A DNA stretch of 64,000 nt from Campylobacterales bacterium (lineage in GTDB: Bacteria; Campylobacterota; Campylobacteria; Campylobacterales; Sulfurimonadaceae), in NCBI GenBank assembly GCA_026390165.1, contig JAPLGM010000014.1:1-64000 (forward strand), in the 5' to 3' direction. The notes beneath the pieces were generated by a model, which had not been told where the DNA came from, did not search any database, and saw nothing but the letters and a program-made list of their open reading frames with translations. Both the position numbers and the translations under genes were made by a program. Shown here in pieces: positions 42,459 to 50,477 of this stretch; the first letter of the stretch is position 1; every line of letters starts with the position of its first letter.

Positions 42459-42516
42459 TCCGTTCGTGGTGAGCGTGTCGAACCATGAACCCTTCGACAA
42501 GCTCAGGGCGAACGGA
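42459..42516. repeat. REP-like palindromic element between dapF and prfA
   Basis: Left arm TCCGTTCGTGGTGAGCGTGTCGAA (42459-42482) pairs with TTCGACAAGCTCAGGGCGAA and onward (42493-42516) across a 10-base loop. This is a dispersed palindrome known from many proteobacterial genomes. It lies between convergent genes, where it may also terminate transcription. A half copy lies at 47400-47415. Confidence 0.7.
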
Positions 42517-42520
42517 AATA

Positions 42521-43588
42521 TTATAACCCGTTTCTCTCCATCAATTTCGACTGCATATCGGCGATCAACGGTTCAATAATATCATCCATCAATCCCCCCT
42601 GCATAATCTCTTCAAGACGATAAAGAGTCAGCGTAATGCGGTGATCGGAGATGCGGTTTTGAGGGTAGTTGTAGGTACGAATACGTCCACTGCGGTCACC
42701 TGTTCCCACTTGATCTTTACGCTCATTCATCTCTTTTTCTTTTGCCTCTTGCATTTGCATATCATAAATACGGGCTTTGAGGATTTGCATCGCTTTGTCT
42801 TTATTTTTGTGCTGTGATTTTTGATCTTGGTTGTTAACGACGATACCCGTAGGAAGATGGGTGATACGTACCGCAGAGTCGGTGGTATTGACGCTTTGCC
42901 CGCCACATCCGCTTGAGCGCATAACGTCAATTTTCAGATCACTCTCATTGATAACGACTTCGACATCATCGACTTCAGGCATAACGGCAACGGTAATCGC
43001 CGAAGTATGAACACGTCCTTGAGATTCGGTCGCAGGGACACGCTGTACGCGGTGGACGCCCGCTTCGTGTTTGAGGCGTGAATAAACTTGATCCCCTTTG
43101 ATAAGGGCAATCACCTCTTTAAATCCCCCTGCATCGGAGGGGCTAGTACTCATAAGTTCGATTTTCCATCCGCGTACATCGGCATAACGAACGTAGGCGT
43201 TAAATAAATCTCCGACAAAAATAGCCGCTTCATCCCCGCCTGTTCCTGCCCGTAACTCAATAAAGATATTACGCTTATCGTTAGGATCGGTCGGAATGAG
43301 AAGTTTTTTAATCTCTTCTTCGAGCTCACCCACTTGAGGCTCTAATAGTTTGAGCTCCTCTTTGGCAAGTTCACCGAGCTCGGGGTCAAACGCAAGTGAT
43401 TTATTCTCTTCGATCTCCTCTAATACCTTTTTGTATTCCGTTGCTTTGGTAAAAATGGCTTGAAGAGAGGATTGCTCTTTGGAAAGGTCCGTCATTCGTT
43501 TAATGTCGTTTCCAATGTCAGGAGAACTCAATAATTCGGTTAATTCGTTGTAGCGGTTAATAAAAGGGGTAAGTTTAGTGGATAACAT
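42521..43588 (-). CDS. prfA: Peptide chain release factor 1
   Basis: 355 residues. The GGQ tripeptide that triggers peptide release is in '[10 protein letters not shown]', and the PxT anticodon-like element that reads UAA/UAG is represented by '[15 protein letters not shown]'. Domain order is that of RF1. rpsT lies 68 bases upstream on the same strand and may be co-transcribed. Confidence 0.95.
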   Translation of the reverse strand: MLSTKLTPFINRYNELTELLSSPDIGNDIKRMTDLSKEQSSLQAIFTKATEYKKVLEEIEENKSLAFDPELGELAKEELKLLEPQVGELEEEIKKLLIPTDPNDKRNIFIELRAGTGGDEAAIFVGDLFNAYVRYADVRGWKIELMSTSPSDAGGFKEVIALIKGDQVYSRLKHEAGVHRVQRVPATESQGRVHTSAITVAVMPEVDDVEVVINESDLKIDVMRSSGCGGQSVNTTDSAVRITHLPTGIVVNNQDQKSQHKNKDKAMQILKARIYDMQMQEAKEKEMNERKDQVGTGDRSGRIRTYNYPQNRISDHRITLTLYRLEEIMQGGLMDDIIEPLIADMQSKLMERNGL

Positions 43589-43656
43589 AAGGTGTTCCTA
43601 AAATAAGGCGTTAAAAAGGTAGATAAAGAGGGATATTTTACCCCGAAGGGAAAAAC

Positions 43657-43923
43657 TTATGCTGCGATTGCGTTAACAGCGAGGTGAAGACGACTTACTT
43701 TACGAGAAGCAGTCTCTTTTTTCAAGACACCCTTGCTAACGTATTTATGTAAGTTTGCATTTGCAACAACAAGTGCTGCTTGTGCTTCTTCTTTGTTCCC
43801 TGCATCGATTGCAGAACGAACAGCCTTAACGATATTTTTTACACGCGTACGGTAGAATCGGTTACGCTCAGTGCGCTTTTCCGTCTGACGGATACGTTTT
43901 AATGCTGACTTATGGTTTGCCAT
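43657..43923 (-). CDS. rpsT: Small ribosomal subunit protein bS20
   Basis: 88 residues, very basic, with the three-helix S20 sequence ('[17 protein letters not shown]', '[14 protein letters not shown]'). It binds 16S rRNA early in 30S assembly. AAGGATAA precedes the ATG. Confidence 0.97.
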   Translation of the reverse strand: MANHKSALKRIRQTEKRTERNRFYRTRVKNIVKAVRSAIDAGNKEEAQAALVVANANLHKYVSKGVLKKETASRKVSRLHLAVNAIAA

Positions 43924-44018
43924 GGCATTTATCCTTGTCGAATTTTTTTTAGGGTAGAATACTACCTTAAAGATAATTAAAATTAAGTTAAATTTTATCC
44001 ATCAAAGGGAAAGCTCAC

Positions 44019-45359
44019 ATGAAATTATTTGGAACAGACGGGGTACGCGGGGAAGCTGGCTCTTTTTTGAGTGCAGAGTTGGCAATGCGCGTAGCGATGG
44101 CAGCAGGTATTTATTTTAAGGATAACGCGAAAACAAAAAAGATTTTGGTCGGTAAAGATACCCGTAGAAGTGGTTATATGATTGAGAACGCCATCGTAAG
44201 TGGCTTGACAGCAGTCGGGTACGATGTGATCCAAATCGGACCTATGCCGACCCCTGCTATTGCTTTCTTAACGGAGAATATGCGCTGTGATGCGGGGATT
44301 ATGATTTCGGCGAGCCATAATTCGTATGAAGATAACGGGATTAAATTTTTTGATTCCCATGGCGATAAACTCTCTGAAGAGATAGAAAAAGAAATTGAAG
44401 CTATTGTTCATGATACGGAACGGTTAAAAACCGGATGGGTAACAGGCAAGGCAATCGGTTCGGCAAAGCGGATTGATGACGTCATTGGACGCTATATTAT
44501 ACAGCTCAAAAACTCTTTTCATAGCAATTTGAGTCTTGTAGGAATGCGCATCGTCCTCGATACCGCCAACGGAGCAGGATACAAGGTAGGGCCTACCGTC
44601 CTTGAAGAATTGGGCGCGGAGGTGATTGTACTGCACGATAAGCCCAATGGTTTTAACATTAACGAAGGGTGTGGAGCATTACACACCAAAGATCTGCGTG
44701 AAGCGGTAAAAAAATATCGTGCTGACATAGGTTTGGCGCTCGATGGGGATGCAGATCGTCTGATTGTGGTTGATGAGCATGGTAAAGAAGTAGACGGGGA
44801 TCAGATTTTAGGGGCACTTGGGCTATTTTTGCATCGGGAGGGGAAACTCAAGGGGGACGGTATCGTTTCTACGGTGATGAGTAATCAGGCATTGGAAGAT
44901 TTCATGATCGCCAATGATCTTGTGCTGCATCGTGCCAACGTGGGAGACAAATACGTACTGGAACGTATGAGAGAATACGGTATTAACTTTGGTGGTGAGC
45001 AAAGCGGTCACATTGTACTGCACGATTTTGCCAAAACAGGGGATGGGCTAATGAGTGCCTTGCAGATTCTAGCCCTTTTACTGATATCAAAAGAAAAAGC
45101 CAGTACTGCCCTTCGCCCTTTTGAACTCTATCCTCAAAAACTGGTCAATATCAAAGTAAAAATAAAAAAACCATTGGAAGAAATCGAGGGGCTAGAGGAG
45201 GAGCTACAAAAAACGGACGCGCTCCATATTCGTCATCTTATCCGCTATTCGGGGACAGAAAACAAACTACGTCTCCTTTTGGAAGGTAAAGACGCCAAAG
45301 CAATGGAAAAAGAGATGGAACATCTTGTGAAATTTTTTGAAAGTGCCTTAAATGATTAA
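44019..45359 (+). CDS. glmM: Phosphoglucosamine mutase
   Basis: 446 residues. The phosphorylated Ser is in '[11 protein letters not shown]', the metal loop is 'LDGDADRLI' and the sugar-binding loop is 'GGEQSGHI'; phosphate-binding '[11 protein letters not shown]' closes the protein. GlmM makes glucosamine-1-phosphate for UDP-GlcNAc, which also feeds murB and the pgl genes of this window. The start has AAAGGGAAAGC upstream. It overlaps lspA by 8 bases. Confidence 0.96.
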   Translation: MKLFGTDGVRGEAGSFLSAELAMRVAMAAGIYFKDNAKTKKILVGKDTRRSGYMIENAIVSGLTAVGYDVIQIGPMPTPAIAFLTENMRCDAGIMISASHNSYEDNGIKFFDSHGDKLSEEIEKEIEAIVHDTERLKTGWVTGKAIGSAKRIDDVIGRYIIQLKNSFHSNLSLVGMRIVLDTANGAGYKVGPTVLEELGAEVIVLHDKPNGFNINEGCGALHTKDLREAVKKYRADIGLALDGDADRLIVVDEHGKEVDGDQILGALGLFLHREGKLKGDGIVSTVMSNQALEDFMIANDLVLHRANVGDKYVLERMREYGINFGGEQSGHIVLHDFAKTGDGLMSALQILALLLISKEKASTALRPFELYPQKLVNIKVKIKKPLEEIEGLEEELQKTDALHIRHLIRYSGTENKLRLLLEGKDAKAMEKEMEHLVKFFESALND

Positions 45360-45795
45360 GTCACTTCTCTTAATCCTCTTCGTCGCCTTGGGTGTTTTCG
45401 TTGCGGACCAAGCCCTTAAAACGATTTTCGTGGAGGGATTTCGGTATTACACACACTGTATTGATTTAATTTTAGTCTATAACAAAGGGGTTGCATTTTC
45501 AATGTTTGCCTTTTTGGAAGAGGCACTCAAATGGATACAGCTGGCTCTTTTAGCGAGCGTTGTCGGATATACCCTTTGGCTCAAACAAAAATGCTATCTC
45601 CTCCCCGTTGGGATCATGGTAGGGGCTGGCTTTTCCAACGTTGCCGACCGTTTTATCCACGGCGGTGTTGTTGATTACGTCTATTGGCATTGCGGATTTA
45701 ACTTTGCTGTCTTTAATGCGGCGGATGTAATGATCGATATTGCCGTCGTATGGTTGCTTATTTTGAATTATAAACCGAAATCATGCAAGGGTTAA
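45352..45795 (+). CDS. lspA: Lipoprotein signal peptidase (signal peptidase II)
   Basis: 147 residues, four membrane spans. The catalytic Asp residues lie in '[18 protein letters not shown]' and '[13 protein letters not shown]', as in LspA, which cleaves lipidated prolipoproteins. Translationally coupled to glmM. Confidence 0.94.
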   Translation: MIKSLLLILFVALGVFVADQALKTIFVEGFRYYTHCIDLILVYNKGVAFSMFAFLEEALKWIQLALLASVVGYTLWLKQKCYLLPVGIMVGAGFSNVADRFIHGGVVDYVYWHCGFNFAVFNAADVMIDIAVVWLLILNYKPKSCKG

Positions 45796-45842
45796 GTCAT
45801 TTTTAACCTCTTGCGCATTATAATTCCTTCCCTTAAAAAAAT

Positions 45843-45918
45843 GGTCTCATAGCTCAGTTGGTAGAGCACTACCTCGACAAGGTAGGGGTCACTGGTTCGA
45901 GTCCAGTTGGGACCACCA
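45843..45918 (+). tRNA. tRNA-Val (GAC)
   Basis: Acceptor GGTCTCA pairs with TGGGACC; anticodon stem CTACC/GGTAG encloses TCGACAA, giving GAC. CCA is encoded. A TATAAT at 45819-45824 lies 18 bases upstream of the gene. Confidence 0.97.
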
Positions 45919-46020
45919 TCCATCAACCTTCTTTAATTTTTATTCCTGAAATACCAAAACAAAAAAGAACACTATTTTAATCCACATTTGAGTACAATCA
46001 TCAAAAAAAAGTAGGTAGTT

Positions 46021-47379
46021 ATGGGTCTCTTCACCACCAAAATTCCAAAAACGGAAGGCTCCGGTCTTGGGCGTCACCTCAATCTTCTCGATGTCTCTTT
46101 TATCGGCGTCGGGGCGATTATCGGGGCGGGTATTTTCGTCATTACGGGTCAAGCGGCAGCAACGACGGCGGGACCTGCTATCGTCATTGCCTTTCTTATT
46201 GGAGCCATTGCCGTCGGGATTACTGCTCTTATTTACGCAGAGATGAGTTCCATCTACCCTGTCTCAGGGAGTGCGTATAACTACACCTACGCCACACTGG
46301 GGGAGTTCTTCGCGTGGCTCGTGGGCTGGAATCTACTGCTCGAATACGGCGTTGCCACCAGTGCCGTTGCCACCGGATGGTCAGGATATTTTCGTACCTT
46401 TATCGATACCAACTTTCATCTTCATCTCCCCACGGCGCTCAGTGGTGCTTATAATCCTGCGGCTGGAACCTACATCGACATTAGCGCGTTTAGTGTTATC
46501 GCCATTATTTTTGTCCTCCTCGCCATCGGGATCAAAGAGAGCGCTCGCGTCAACAACATCGTTGTTTATATCAAAATTATTGTCCTCTCTATCTTTGTCA
46601 TCGTTGGGCTGCAACACTTCGACATCAACAATATCCGCAATTTCTTCCCTTTTGGCTGGGAGGGAGTATGGCATGCAACGAGTCTTATTATCTTCGCCTA
46701 TCTCGGATTTGACGCCATCAGTACCGTCGCCGAAGAGACCAAAGACCCGACCAAAACAATCCCCAAAGCGTTGATGCTTGCCTTGGCATTTTCGACAATG
46801 TTTTTTATCTTAGTCAGCTTTACCCTCACCTCCATGGTAAGCTATAAAGAGCTTGCTGTCCCTCATGCCCTTGCCTTTGCCATGGTGAGAGTGAATGAGC
46901 CCTTTGTTGCCAGTATTGTAGCCCTTGGGGCCGTTCTTACGATCACCACCGTTATGCTCGTTATGGGGCTTGGATTTACCCGTGTTGCCTTTGCCCTCTC
47001 CCGTGATGGATTTTTACCCAAACGACTCTGCGAGATACATCCTCGTACCAATACCCCCTTTAAACTCACCTTGTATGGGGGTCTCTTCCTTGCAAGCTTA
47101 GCAGGATTTTTTCCCCTCAAAGTATTAGCGGAACTGGTTAATATAGGAACCCTTTTTGCCTACTTTATTGTCGCCATTGCTATCATTATTTTGCGTAAAA
47201 AAGGGTTGGTGGGAAGTTTTCGTCTCCCCATGTTCTGGGTTCTTATTCCGCTAAATTTTGCATTGTTGATTTTTATTATGGCAGGACTTGAGGTGCATAC
47301 GTGGATACGCTTTGGTGTTTGGAGCAGTATCGGAATCGGTATTTATTTTCTGATGCGTCACCGACTACCCACTGAATAA
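46021..47379 (+). CDS. APC-family amino acid permease
   Basis: 452 residues, about 12 membrane spans. The first helix carries 'GVGAIIGAGIFVITG', the unwound substrate-binding motif of the APC superfamily, and helix 6 has 'FAYLGFDAISTVAEETKD'. It resembles cationic amino acid transporters, but the substrate cannot be fixed. The gene is alone, after tRNA-Val. Confidence 0.9.
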   Translation: MGLFTTKIPKTEGSGLGRHLNLLDVSFIGVGAIIGAGIFVITGQAAATTAGPAIVIAFLIGAIAVGITALIYAEMSSIYPVSGSAYNYTYATLGEFFAWLVGWNLLLEYGVATSAVATGWSGYFRTFIDTNFHLHLPTALSGAYNPAAGTYIDISAFSVIAIIFVLLAIGIKESARVNNIVVYIKIIVLSIFVIVGLQHFDINNIRNFFPFGWEGVWHATSLIIFAYLGFDAISTVAEETKDPTKTIPKALMLALAFSTMFFILVSFTLTSMVSYKELAVPHALAFAMVRVNEPFVASIVALGAVLTITTVMLVMGLGFTRVAFALSRDGFLPKRLCEIHPRTNTPFKLTLYGGLFLASLAGFFPLKVLAELVNIGTLFAYFIVAIAIIILRKKGLVGSFRLPMFWVLIPLNFALLIFIMAGLEVHTWIRFGVWSSIGIGIYFLMRHRLPTE

Positions 47380-47399
47380 CAGTACAACCCTTTTCACAC

Positions 47400-47415
47400 G
47401 CTCAGGGCGAACGGA
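47400..47415. repeat. Half copy of the REP-like element
   Basis: GCTCAGGGCGAACGGA is identical to 42501-42516, the distal part of the right arm of the complete element. The left arm is missing, so this copy is a remnant. Confidence 0.6.
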
Positions 47416-47419
47416 GGGA

Positions 47420-47632
47420 TTACCCTCTTGGGGCTATCGTAATCGTATAATTCCCCGCCATCTGCGTCAGTACAAATTGATGTTTTTTACAATAGTTCTT
47501 TTCCATCCGTTCCAGCAATCGCTCCGCCTCCTCTTTGGCATCATTACTGGTAGAGAAGTGCTGCTGCTCCACCCCGCCATCGCGCATAAAACAGCGACAC
47601 GGATTTTTTACTTCTACTCGATATACCATCAT
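47420..47632 (-). CDS. Small hypothetical protein, 70 aa
   Basis: 70 residues with a Cys-rich front ('VEVKNPCRCFMRDG') and a charged middle. AGGAGTTT precedes the ATG. It is 6 bases downstream of the response-regulator gene of the chemosensory cluster, so it may be its last, translated member. No domain recognised. Confidence 0.55.
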   Translation of the reverse strand: MMVYRVEVKNPCRCFMRDGGVEQQHFSTSNDAKEEAERLLERMEKNYCKKHQFVLTQMAGNYTITIAPRG

Positions 47633-47638
47633 AAACTC

Positions 47639-48940
47639 CTAAAAATCGAAAATGTCGTCCAAATTTTCTTCTCCACCCTCTACATTATCATCCATCGTCA
47701 AAATAGATTCAATCATTTGAGCATTCGTGATGATGGTGTCATCCATATAGTTGACAAAGCTAGCCCCCTCACTAAAAATAAGCCGAATCCAGCTATTCAA
47801 ATCACGTCCAAACGCCGCACACATAGGGGCGATAGCCCTCGATTTCTCCATAAAAGCATCCGTATGCTCGACAATACTATTTCCCATGGATGCAAGAGCT
47901 TGTCCTATCCGATAACTATCGGTATACCCTGTCGTAATCCGGCTGATTTGTTGAAGATTATACGCAATCTCCTCAACCTCATGCGCATCAATCTCACCAC
48001 CAACAATCAACATAAGAGAGTTTAGTTTTCCAACATACCCTTTCAACTCATCCAAGTCATCCTCATCCATATAATCATAGACATGAAGAGTCTCTACTGG
48101 TTGAAGCGTCTCTTTGGGTGCAAGGTATGGTGTTTCAACCTCCACTATACTCTTTTGAATTGGAGCAACTTTTTTTGGACGGAGCACGCGAATTGAGAGC
48201 TTATCCTCTGTTAGTTTATAATCTGTAATATCTGAGTTTTTAATCAAAATTAGCTTAATAATATTTGCTTTTATTCCCCCAAACCCAACCATCGTCATAT
48301 ACAAATATTCATCCGCATCTTCCACAATAATCTGAATATCCTTTTTTAATTTAACCCCGACAGATCCAAGTGCGTAGAGGGTACGTACGGTATCACTGAG
48401 TTCTTCACTCCCCTCCTCCTGATCAAGGAGATAATATTCCCAAAACTCAGCAAGCTCATCATCGTTTCGAATATAAAAAAGGAGTTTACGGCTAAATGTT
48501 TCGGAGGTGAATAAGTTTGCAGGGCTGGGATTAAACCGCTTTTGAATCCCATGACGCGAATCAATCAATGAAAAGTAGTTCCCCAAACGCGCGGAAAAAA
48601 TATTCATATCAAGTGGTTTAGAGAGATAATCCTCTGCCCCATTGGTCAGTATCTCTTTTTGTTTTTCTGCATCATCAATCGCCGATACGGCGATAATCAT
48701 CACTTTTGAATCCATCTGACGAATGCGTCTTGTTGCTTCAACACCGTCCATGACGGGCATCATAATATCCATAAAAATAAGATCAAAACGGTTGTTTTCG
48801 ACCAAGGTACACGCTACAGCCCCATTAGCTGCTTCCATAATAGTAACCTCTATGGCACCCTCTTGCGTGTAATGTTCAAGCATTGCCCGCACTAACATCC
48901 GATTGTTACTGCTATCATCAACGATGAGTATTTTTTTCAT
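47639..48940 (-). CDS. Response regulator with C-terminal effector of unknown type
   Basis: 433 residues. A receiver domain (1-125: 'LIVDDSSNNRMLV', phospho-Asp in 'FMDIMMPVMDG', Lys in 'LSKPL') is followed by an uncharacterised region and a C-terminal helical domain (about 290-420: 'DEDDLDELKGYVGKLNSLML'). The last residues are acidic and aromatic, 'ENLDDIFDF'. It is the first gene of the chemosensory cluster by position, reading with the others on the minus strand. The C-terminal tail resembles the CheY-binding peptide at the end of CheZ. Output is unknown. Confidence 0.75.
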   Translation of the reverse strand: MKKILIVDDSSNNRMLVRAMLEHYTQEGAIEVTIMEAANGAVACTLVENNRFDLIFMDIMMPVMDGVEATRRIRQMDSKVMIIAVSAIDDAEKQKEILTNGAEDYLSKPLDMNIFSARLGNYFSLIDSRHGIQKRFNPSPANLFTSETFSRKLLFYIRNDDELAEFWEYYLLDQEEGSEELSDTVRTLYALGSVGVKLKKDIQIIVEDADEYLYMTMVGFGGIKANIIKLILIKNSDITDYKLTEDKLSIRVLRPKKVAPIQKSIVEVETPYLAPKETLQPVETLHVYDYMDEDDLDELKGYVGKLNSLMLIVGGEIDAHEVEEIAYNLQQISRITTGYTDSYRIGQALASMGNSIVEHTDAFMEKSRAIAPMCAAFGRDLNSWIRLIFSEGASFVNYMDDTIITNAQMIESILTMDDNVEGGEENLDDIFDF

Positions 48941-48999
48941 GATCCCACCACTTCATTTTTTATTATCTGTTTATTATAACCTATTTAAGAACTCTCGTC

Positions 49000-49740
49000 T
49001 CAGAGTCTACTGAGCAACTCTTCGACAAAACGGCGGTAATCTTTGATCCCACGGGAGCGTTCTTCATCGCTGACGGTAGGATTACCCCCTTCAAACTGGT
49101 TTGAGAGCCTAATATCAATCCCTATTGGGGGTAAAAGTTTCTCGGCTCCAAACTGTGTTTTGATTTTTGAAATAGCCTCACGATGCTCTGGTATATGGGG
49201 ATTAACCATTACGGGCAATATCCAGACATTCGGAGTGGATTGACCATTAAACGAAGCATTCTGGTAGATCGCTCGCATCATTTGACCTACAGCAACCACA
49301 CCCAGATGGTGAGGGATAAAAGGGATCACAACAGCGTCCGCAACTTCAAGGGCATTTTTGAGGAGAGAATCAAAAGTGGGGGGGGTATCGATCACAACGT
49401 AATCAAAAAATTCATGAATACTCTCCCCGTAAAATCGATTTTTCAGTATCCCTCTCAAGTCACCATTTTCATACACATCAAAAAATTCGGTCGCAGGGGA
49501 GAGGGTGAGCTGATCGTACACCGTGGGGACAAACGTCTCACTCAGGGTTTTACCAAAAAAAATGGAATGAACCCCATTATCAAAAGAGGCATTCGAACCC
49601 ACCCCCATAGAGGCATGAGCTTGGGTGTCAAAATCGATTAACAGCACCGATCCCAAGCGAGCAAGTTCACATGCAAGATTGACGGCAGTCGTCGTCTTGG
49701 CCGAACCCCCTTTACGATTACTAACAACAATAGTTTTCAT
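49000..49740 (-). CDS. ParA/MinD-type ATPase of a chemosensory cluster
   Basis: 246 residues with the deviant Walker A 'KGGSAKTTTAVNL', including the signature lysine (K10) and the phosphate-binding lysine (K15), Walker A' 'LLIDFDTQAHASM' and Walker B 'YVVIDTPP'. ParA-type ATPases next to chemotaxis genes (PpfA in Rhodobacter, ParC in Vibrio) place signalling arrays so both daughter cells receive one. Here it is flanked by STAS, cheW and cheA, and the receptor is soluble, so the same role is likely. No ParB gene is seen; the receptor itself may supply the activating peptide. Confidence 0.85.
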   Translation of the reverse strand: MKTIVVSNRKGGSAKTTTAVNLACELARLGSVLLIDFDTQAHASMGVGSNASFDNGVHSIFFGKTLSETFVPTVYDQLTLSPATEFFDVYENGDLRGILKNRFYGESIHEFFDYVVIDTPPTFDSLLKNALEVADAVVIPFIPHHLGVVAVGQMMRAIYQNASFNGQSTPNVWILPVMVNPHIPEHREAISKIKTQFGAEKLLPPIGIDIRLSNQFEGGNPTVSDEERSRGIKDYRRFVEELLSRL

Positions 49741-49749
49741 GGTCTCTCT

Positions 49750-50019
49750 TTACCCACAGTGTTCATCACTCACATCGAATCCTTCGCACACTTTTTGATA
49801 CAGCTTCATCTCTGGTCCAAAGTGATATTGGGCAGTATAAAGTTTTTGATACGCAAACAGCAGTTGCAATACCCCCAAATGGAGATCATTGCATCCGCTA
49901 AAATCGAATACGAGAGGTTCAGGAGAGGAGAGTTGTAAATAGTCCCGCAATACACCGATCGCATCCTCATAAATAACCCCATCAAACGTTACCGTATTAT
50001 TTTCCATTACCATAGACAT
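49750..50019 (-). CDS. STAS-domain protein
   Basis: 89 residues of the STAS fold with 'PLVFDFSGCNDLHLGVLQLL'. In anti-sigma-antagonists the residue after DxSG is a phosphorylated Ser or Thr; here the segment is FSGCNDL, so phosphorylation is doubtful. It sits 3 bases after cheW and 9 before the ParA-type gene, with AAAGGAG upstream of its ATG, which also ends cheW. It may serve as a docking or stability module of the array. Confidence 0.7.
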   Translation of the reverse strand: MSMVMENNTVTFDGVIYEDAIGVLRDYLQLSSPEPLVFDFSGCNDLHLGVLQLLFAYQKLYTAQYHFGPEMKLYQKVCEGFDVSDEHCG

Positions 50020-50022
50020 TTT

Positions 50023-50466
50023 TTACTCCTTTACGGGCATAGAGACCGATTTAATCACATTGACCAACCGCTTGGAAAGTTCTACAATCCCCTCAAGCTC
50101 GACAAAATCACACCCATCTTCATGTTGATCCAAACGCTTTAACATAGAGGGATCTAAACTAACAATATCTTCAATTTGATCTACCTTTATCCCAAAAAAA
50201 CTCTCTTTGGTCTGATACATCAACAGCTTTTGTGATTTTTGCGATTTGTCCCTACGCAAATCTTCTTCCAATAACTCCAGCCCCATCATTGCACGGAAGT
50301 CTACTACCTTGCTCACCTTATTCTCATACGACATCATCCCCTCGATAAAGGGGTGGGAATTGGGGATAGGGGTGATAGAGGGGACTTGAACAATCCGCTG
50401 AATCGAGGCAACTTGGAGCGCATAATAATTGCCACTCACTGTAAAAATAATATAATCGTTCACCAA
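50023..50466 (-). CDS. cheW: CheW coupling protein
   Basis: 147 residues, a single CheW SH3-like domain ('YYALQVASIQRIVQVPSITPI', 'IEGMMSYENKVSKVVDFRAM'). It links CheA to receptors. It lies 11 bases after the CheA stop. The N-terminal VNDY start is at a GTG or ATG; the ATG at 50466 is used. Confidence 0.85.
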   Translation of the reverse strand: MVNDYIIFTVSGNYYALQVASIQRIVQVPSITPIPNSHPFIEGMMSYENKVSKVVDFRAMMGLELLEEDLRRDKSQKSQKLLMYQTKESFFGIKVDQIEDIVSLDPSMLKRLDQHEDGCDFVELEGIVELSKRLVNVIKSVSMPVKE

Positions 50467-50477
50467 AAGTCCTTTAC

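Noticed and set aside
45790-45808. Short inverted repeat GGTTAA/TTAACC at the lspA end
   Set aside because: Six pairs without a T-tract, overlapping the stop codon; too weak for a terminator call.
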